Below, piece after piece: positions 58,869 to 64,000 of a stretch of 64,000 bases of DNA. The notes under the pieces were generated by a model. It worked only from the letters and a program-made list of their open reading frames with translations, had not been told where the DNA came from and did not search any database. The position numbers were made by a program, and so were the translations under genes. Source of the stretch: Acorus gramineus (lineage: Eukaryota > Streptophyta > Magnoliopsida > Acorales > Acoraceae); the NCBI GenBank assembly GCA_030737835.1, contig CM060857.1:10070797-10134796 (forward strand), given 5' to 3'. Each line of letters begins with the position of its first letter. Position 1 is the first letter of the stretch.

Positions 58869-60290
58869 TGATGAATAAAATTAAAGAAATATAAATACAC
58901 GCCATGATGAAATTGATGTTTTTTTTTACATTTACTTCTATAATAATCCGATATATATACATTATATTGTGTAATAATACAATTGTGAAAAATGAACTCT
59001 TGTAGAGAATTTTTCATGTATTCAGGATATTAAAAGATTTCCTATAAATTATAGCTACTTTAACGTAAAGTGTTTGCTACGTTGTTCAATGAATGTCAAA
59101 AGTGAAGAGCGCCCACCACCAGTGGTATGTGTTAATGGGTAATTCTTAGTATCGAGTCTTAATATTGACTTATATCCATGTGTATTTGTGTGGATTTTGA
59201 GGTACACAGGTAAATGTATTCAGCTCGATTGTCAAGCCAGCTAGGGGGAGTCTTTCCATTATAAAAAATAAAAAATAAAAAATGTAGAGCCGTCGCACTA
59301 GAAAGTAATGCAAAATGTTATGACACTTCTGGTGAAATAAATACAAACCCAGTTCTATTATAGCCAAGTTAGTTATAAAAGAACAGAGAAAGAAGGATTT
59401 TTAAGCCATATAAATTAATATGCTTATAAGTTATAACTAATTAGGTTTAGGATTCTTAAAGGTTAAAATGTAGAACCCGTTTATAAATAATGCAACTTTC
59501 AAAAGATTTAAAAAGAGACTAAACAGATGTTTTTCGAACAAGTAGTACTGATGTAACACCATATCAATATTCATTGAATGTAGAAGATTTCTACTTTTTA
59601 TTGAACTTGATTGGTGGTTGTGGTGGTGCCACGTAACCTCTACAATGAAAACAATTTAAACATAAAAAAGTGTTTAGCTATTAAAATATATACACTTACC
59701 TGAAAGTGTGAAATTAATGAATGTTGACATGTTGTGGTGATGACGACATCAATAGGTTAATTCCTATTGCAATATAAATAAAAAATAAAATATTTTCTAT
59801 TTAATTACCTTTTAATTACTATCCGTTGAAAAATATAATAATAAATTTTTGTTATTTGTTTAACAATGTACAACTTGTAAATAAAAAATAATAAAATATA
59901 AATAAAATTATATAAAGAATAAAATAATTATTTGACATATGAATCTCTTTATTTTATAAGAGATGGTAATAAATAATTTAACATATATATCTTATAATTT
60001 AAGAATAGATGAAATAACATGTACAATTCTAAAAATATCTAAAATACCAATGCTAGCTTACTATTCTGACATATCTATCCACTGCGACATATTAACAAAG
60101 ACACATTTCCACTACCCGATCACGAGCTAAGGATTTTCCTTTCACAAAAGTAACTATCCATTGCAATGAAACCACATAAATCTATAAGAAGAAGATGTTC
60201 ATTAATTATTTTGAACATCATGATATATTCAAATTCTCTTTTTTTGTTTTATCAAATAAATTATGTGGGCGCATTTACTAATTTTGTGTG

Positions 60291-60334
<44 letters not shown>

Positions 60335-60421
60335 ACATCATACCCCCTTTTAATATGCGGTCACCTTCTAATCACCATACAAAAAGGGTGCATTTAATCA
60401 AATAGTGAGAAAATGGTCTAT

Positions 60422-60469
<48 letters not shown>

Positions 60470-62866
60470 TTAAGAGCCCGTCTGAGATCAAAATCAGCAC
60501 CACGAGAAGTGTTACTTGACAGGAGACACATGCATATTATTCATGTGGTTTGGTATTTGGTGCAATTAATCTACCTCGTATTAATTAATTAATTGACTGT
60601 TATATAAGTATGAAAGTACACGAATTAAAATGATGAAAGGGGAGTTCCTAGGATAACCCTTGTTAGTTGTTACGTATTTATATCCATTTTTTTATCCGAT
60701 GGAAAACAATGTTTTTCTAATCATTGAAATCCAAGGTACAAACTTTGATACAACAATACATAATGAAGTGTCCCCCATTTCGAAAAGAAAATGGAAATTA
60801 ATTATAATTTTAGGATAGAATTGTATATAAGTATCTACTTCATGTAAAAAATAAATATTTTCATAAAATGATATATATACTTTAATATATAAATGAACAC
60901 ATTTATAGAAAAAAATAGAAAACTATGTGTTTTAATTTATCAAACGAAACATATATTTCATTAGAGTCATGCGACTGCAACGATGTTATAAATAAAAACT
61001 AATTGTGTGTGACAATGTATATATCATGTTATCACTATGTCAATTTTACTTCAACTAGATAACCACTTGTTACTTGACTTTAAACATCATTATATTATAT
61101 ATGGTTAATTTTACTTCAACTAGATAACCACTTGTTACTTGACTTTAAACATCATTATATTATATATGGTTAATTTAATCCCATTCGAAGCGTCCCTTTT
61201 GCAAATATGCAGGTCAAAGCTATCCAACAAACGTTACTTTTTCCAAACAATATATTATTTTCCTGATCACTTTAAACTAGAATTAATTTTATATAGAAAT
61301 GTGTTGGTTGCCTCTGTGCATGTCTTTATCTTTCAATGATATAGAATACCTTTATCATTATCCACTAATTATAGCCCACGAACTCATAATCTATTACACC
61401 CTTTTTTTATTAACAATCCGTTAGACTAATAATTATAAACAACTCAAAGTCTGTATGACCATCACATTAATGTACATTTCAAAACCAGTTAATTAGTGTG
61501 GGCAACTGGATTGGCATTTATACTTGTTAGTCTAATCTTGCAGTCGTATGTGAGGGTGAGGGTTGGCCTTTGATGAGACCAATACCCATGGAAGTAAAGG
61601 ATAGGCATGGATTTAAGAATATTTGTATATATATGCATAGGTGCATAAACATTGGTGGAGTTATTGAGTGAATTCTAGGTGCTTAGTTTCATATATACGT
61701 GGTACATAAAACATATTATCTTTTATTATAAGGTCCCTATTTGAATCTACGGTGGGCAGCTTCCACAGTGAGAAATGCCGCATAATGTATTTGCGAAGTG
61801 TAAAGTAGGAAGATATAATTATATTTGCCACCGACTAGATATGAGAGGTCATCTTCAAAAAAATAAAATTAATCAAGATCTAGAAAAGAAAAAAAAACAT
61901 GTACAAAATGTCATGGTTTTTGGAACACATTATAAGTTAATGAAATTTACATGAATTTGTGTTAGATTTTGTCAATAAAATTATATTAAAGAGTTTATTC
62001 TATCATCTTTTTATCTTTTCAACAGGTATCCCACTCATTTTAATCCAAATTACACATATAAGAAACTTTTTTATATTATAAAAAAAAACTTGCCACATGA
62101 CAAACGCACATGGTCTCTTTAACTTTGATAATGGGTGATTTTTGGTACAAAATCCTACACAATCCTCATGCAATGAAAACAAACTATTTAGTACTAGATA
62201 TATATGGGGTATGGGGTCATTGACCCTAGATATATTCCACTAGAATGCTTGTCAATAGGGTTGTGAAACATTTTCCACACCTACATGCCGCAAGGATCTC
62301 TAGATTCACTTCCCACACCACTCACCCTAACCCCCTATTTGAATGGGAGAAGGGGAGGAATAGAGAAATATAAGATAGATTTTAGGTAATAAAGGGTTAT
62401 ATCTCTGCCAAAACAAGTGAATAAACTGGGTATTGATATTTTACGCCCCCCCCCCCCCCCCCCTCCCTTCCTGTTGTATTATTTTACTCAATCTATTCCA
62501 CTAGTATAAAAGGACCCACATATCAAATCATCTGTCATTATCTTTATTAAATTAGATGGCTCACTGTAAATTTTCATAAATTTTATTCATTTTTTATCCA
62601 TAACTTATTTAATTATCAATTAAACAATAAAAAATTATTATTATAATTTTAAATTTTTAATGGTAGCAAGCCAAAAGGGCCTTTTTTTTTTTTTTTTTTT
62701 TAAGGCCACGAGAGAATAAGAGGTGGTTTGAAATAACAGAATTTGTAACTACAAAGCACTGTTTCATGTATATCCATCTAATAAAAAAAATCTAAAAAAA
62801 AAAAAAAAAAACTCTACTCGTGGAGAAAGGGGGGTGACAATATCAAATCCCCCGTGACCTGGCGGT
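58869..62866. other. AT-rich intergenic DNA with microsatellites
   Basis: No gene is recognised. (TA)n tracts lie at about 60293-60332 and 60425-60466, a C18 run at 62446-62463, and long T- and A-runs near 62682-62701 and 62796-62811. A 65-bp perfect-looking tandem duplication covers 61042-61171. Confidence 0.5.
61042..61171. repeat. 65-bp tandem duplication
   Basis: Two adjacent copies begin aattttacttcaactagata at 61042 and 61107 and end in atatatggtt. No difference between the copies was noticed, suggesting a very recent event. Confidence 0.9.
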
Positions 62867-62986
62867 TATGGATTTGGACCTCGCCCAGCCAGCGAGGAGT
62901 GACGAGTTATTGGGCGATGACTCGGAAGGTGGGCCCCACCCTCCCATTTCACCTTTTAATCGGGGGTGGAGGGTGGGATACGTGTT

Positions 62987-62993
62987 TATAAAA
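62987..62993 (+). promoter_or_regulatory. TATA box of the Dof gene
   Basis: TATAAAA in a GC-rich promoter. A transcription start about 30 nt downstream would fall after the ATG at 63004, which excludes that codon and supports the start at 63232. Confidence 0.6.
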
Positions 62994-63231
62994 ACCCGGC
63001 CCATTGGACTGCAAAATAATATTCAATCGAAAAGTGGGACGAAATCAAAATACGCCAACTTTGCGAGTGAGAGAAGTCCCCACAAAATTCATAACTTGTG
63101 GCTCTCATTCTCCCTCCCCTGCTGACGTGTCACCCCCCAACCTCCCCTTCTTCAACCCCCCCCCTCCCCCTCCTCACCATCCACCAACACCACCACCATT
63201 GAAGAAACAACAGCAACAAGAACAAGAAGAG

Positions 63232-64000
63232 ATGTTGGAGTGTAAGAGAGATCCAGGTTTCAAACTCTTTGGGAAGACCATTGTCATGCCTCTCCATGAA
63301 GTGGACATCCAAGGAGAGGCAGCAGAACAAGAAGAATTAGAAGAGAAGGTACTGATGGATGCCCAGTCTGTTTTTCTTGTTTAGTTTCATTGGCTCATTA
63401 GATTCTCTTACATTTCTCTGCTCAAATTGGGTTCTCTTGCTTGAATTCTACCTGTTTTGATTTGCTCTGTCATACCCAAAAGCAGGAACCTTTGAAAGAG
63501 AACACCAATGGATATAAAGATGATGAAGAACAAGGAGAACAATCATCACCATCTTCGACCGAGAAGGATGAGCGGAGCAAGGCGACCGTCTCCGGTGGAG
63601 AGAAGCCCGTGCTGAAGAAGCCCGACAAGATCCTCCCCTGCCCGCGCTGTAACAGCATGGACACCAAGTTCTGCTACTACAACAACTACAACGTCAACCA
63701 GCCCCGCCACTTCTGTAAGAACTGTCAGAGGTACTGGACCGCTGGGGGGACGATGAGGAACGTCCCCGTCGGGGCTGGACGTCGCAAGAACAAGAGCTCT
63801 TCCTCGAACCCGCACTTCCACCGCCACATAACCCTCCCTGAAGTGATCCAATCGGCCGCCCCGATCGACCTTTCAGACCCAACCAATCTGCCTCCCTTGC
63901 AGCCCAACACAACCGTCCTCAGCTTTGGCTCTGGCCTGCAAGAACGAGAGCGCTCGAACTCCACTGAGGAGTTCAATGGGACTGCTTGGGCTGCTGCTTA
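63232..64000 (+). CDS. Dof-type zinc-finger transcription factor, CDF (cycling Dof factor) class, 5' part
   Basis: Dof proteins bind AAAG sites in the nucleus; CDF members repress flowering and photoperiod genes under clock control. Exon 1 is 63232-63348 and exon 2 starts at 63486 and runs off the window. About 210 residues are visible. The N-terminus [17 protein letters not shown] is the conserved KLFGKTI motif of CDFs, which fixes the start. The Dof finger has C91, C94, C116 and C119 (C-x2-C-x21-C-x2-C) followed by [20 protein letters not shown]. An acidic, serine-rich linker precedes it. The expected C-terminal motifs that bind GI/FKF1 lie outside the window. The intron acceptor is a tandem AAGCAG, so one extra glutamine is possible. 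The leader from 63020 is proline/CT-rich. Confidence 0.93.

Noticed and set aside
63004-63231. Upstream in-frame ATG for the Dof gene
   Set aside because: It lies too close to the TATA box to be in the transcript, and the conserved CDF start motif begins at 63232.

Overview
Plant nuclear DNA, almost certainly a flowering plant. Spliced genes with GT-AG introns, CSLA, Dof, AAR3 and PSY-type genes, AT-rich intergenic DNA and many small inverted-repeat transposons all point that way. One intronless gene is very GC-rich beside AT-rich neighbours, which is common in monocots, but I cannot name the species. No bacterial, viral or organellar genes were recognised.

Layout. 1335-5270 (+) and 18626-25135 (+) hold two tandem cellulose synthase-like A (mannan synthase) genes. 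I rebuilt them as 8 and 10 exons (583 and 565 aa), and every splice phase closes. About 13 kb of repeats separates them. 26803-34410 (-) is a nine-exon AAR3/DCN1-like cullin-neddylation gene (248 aa) with three local tandem duplications, one of which copies part of an exon. 35813-37742 is a PIF/Harbinger-like element with a TTA target-site duplication. 38793-39326 (+) is a single-exon RING-H2 ubiquitin ligase. 41057-42975 is a two-copy 975-bp tandem duplication. 43224-49721 is a 6.5-kb nested inverted-repeat transposon complex with a FAR1-type DNA-binding fragment, surrounded by motif-saturated DNA. 52000-52622 (-) is a tiny three-exon gene for a secreted peptide precursor. Its C-terminus has the DY-x4-AN-x2-H-x-P spacing of the tyrosine-sulfated PSY peptides, and no exon is long enough to stand out as an ORF. 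56918-57150 is a dense cluster of CACGTG G-boxes with no recognised gene beside it. 63232 to the window end (+) is the 5' part of a CDF-type Dof transcription factor.

Function. The genes do not form a pathway. The two CSLA genes are local paralogues for Golgi mannan/glucomannan backbone synthesis. The AAR3-like and RING genes both belong to ubiquitin/NEDD8 biology but look like unrelated neighbours. The most notable items are the peptide gene, the transposon complex with its related copy at 11.2-12.9 kb, and the partial exon duplication in the AAR3-like gene. Exon models come from reading frame, splice dinucleotides and family conservation only; no transcript data were available.
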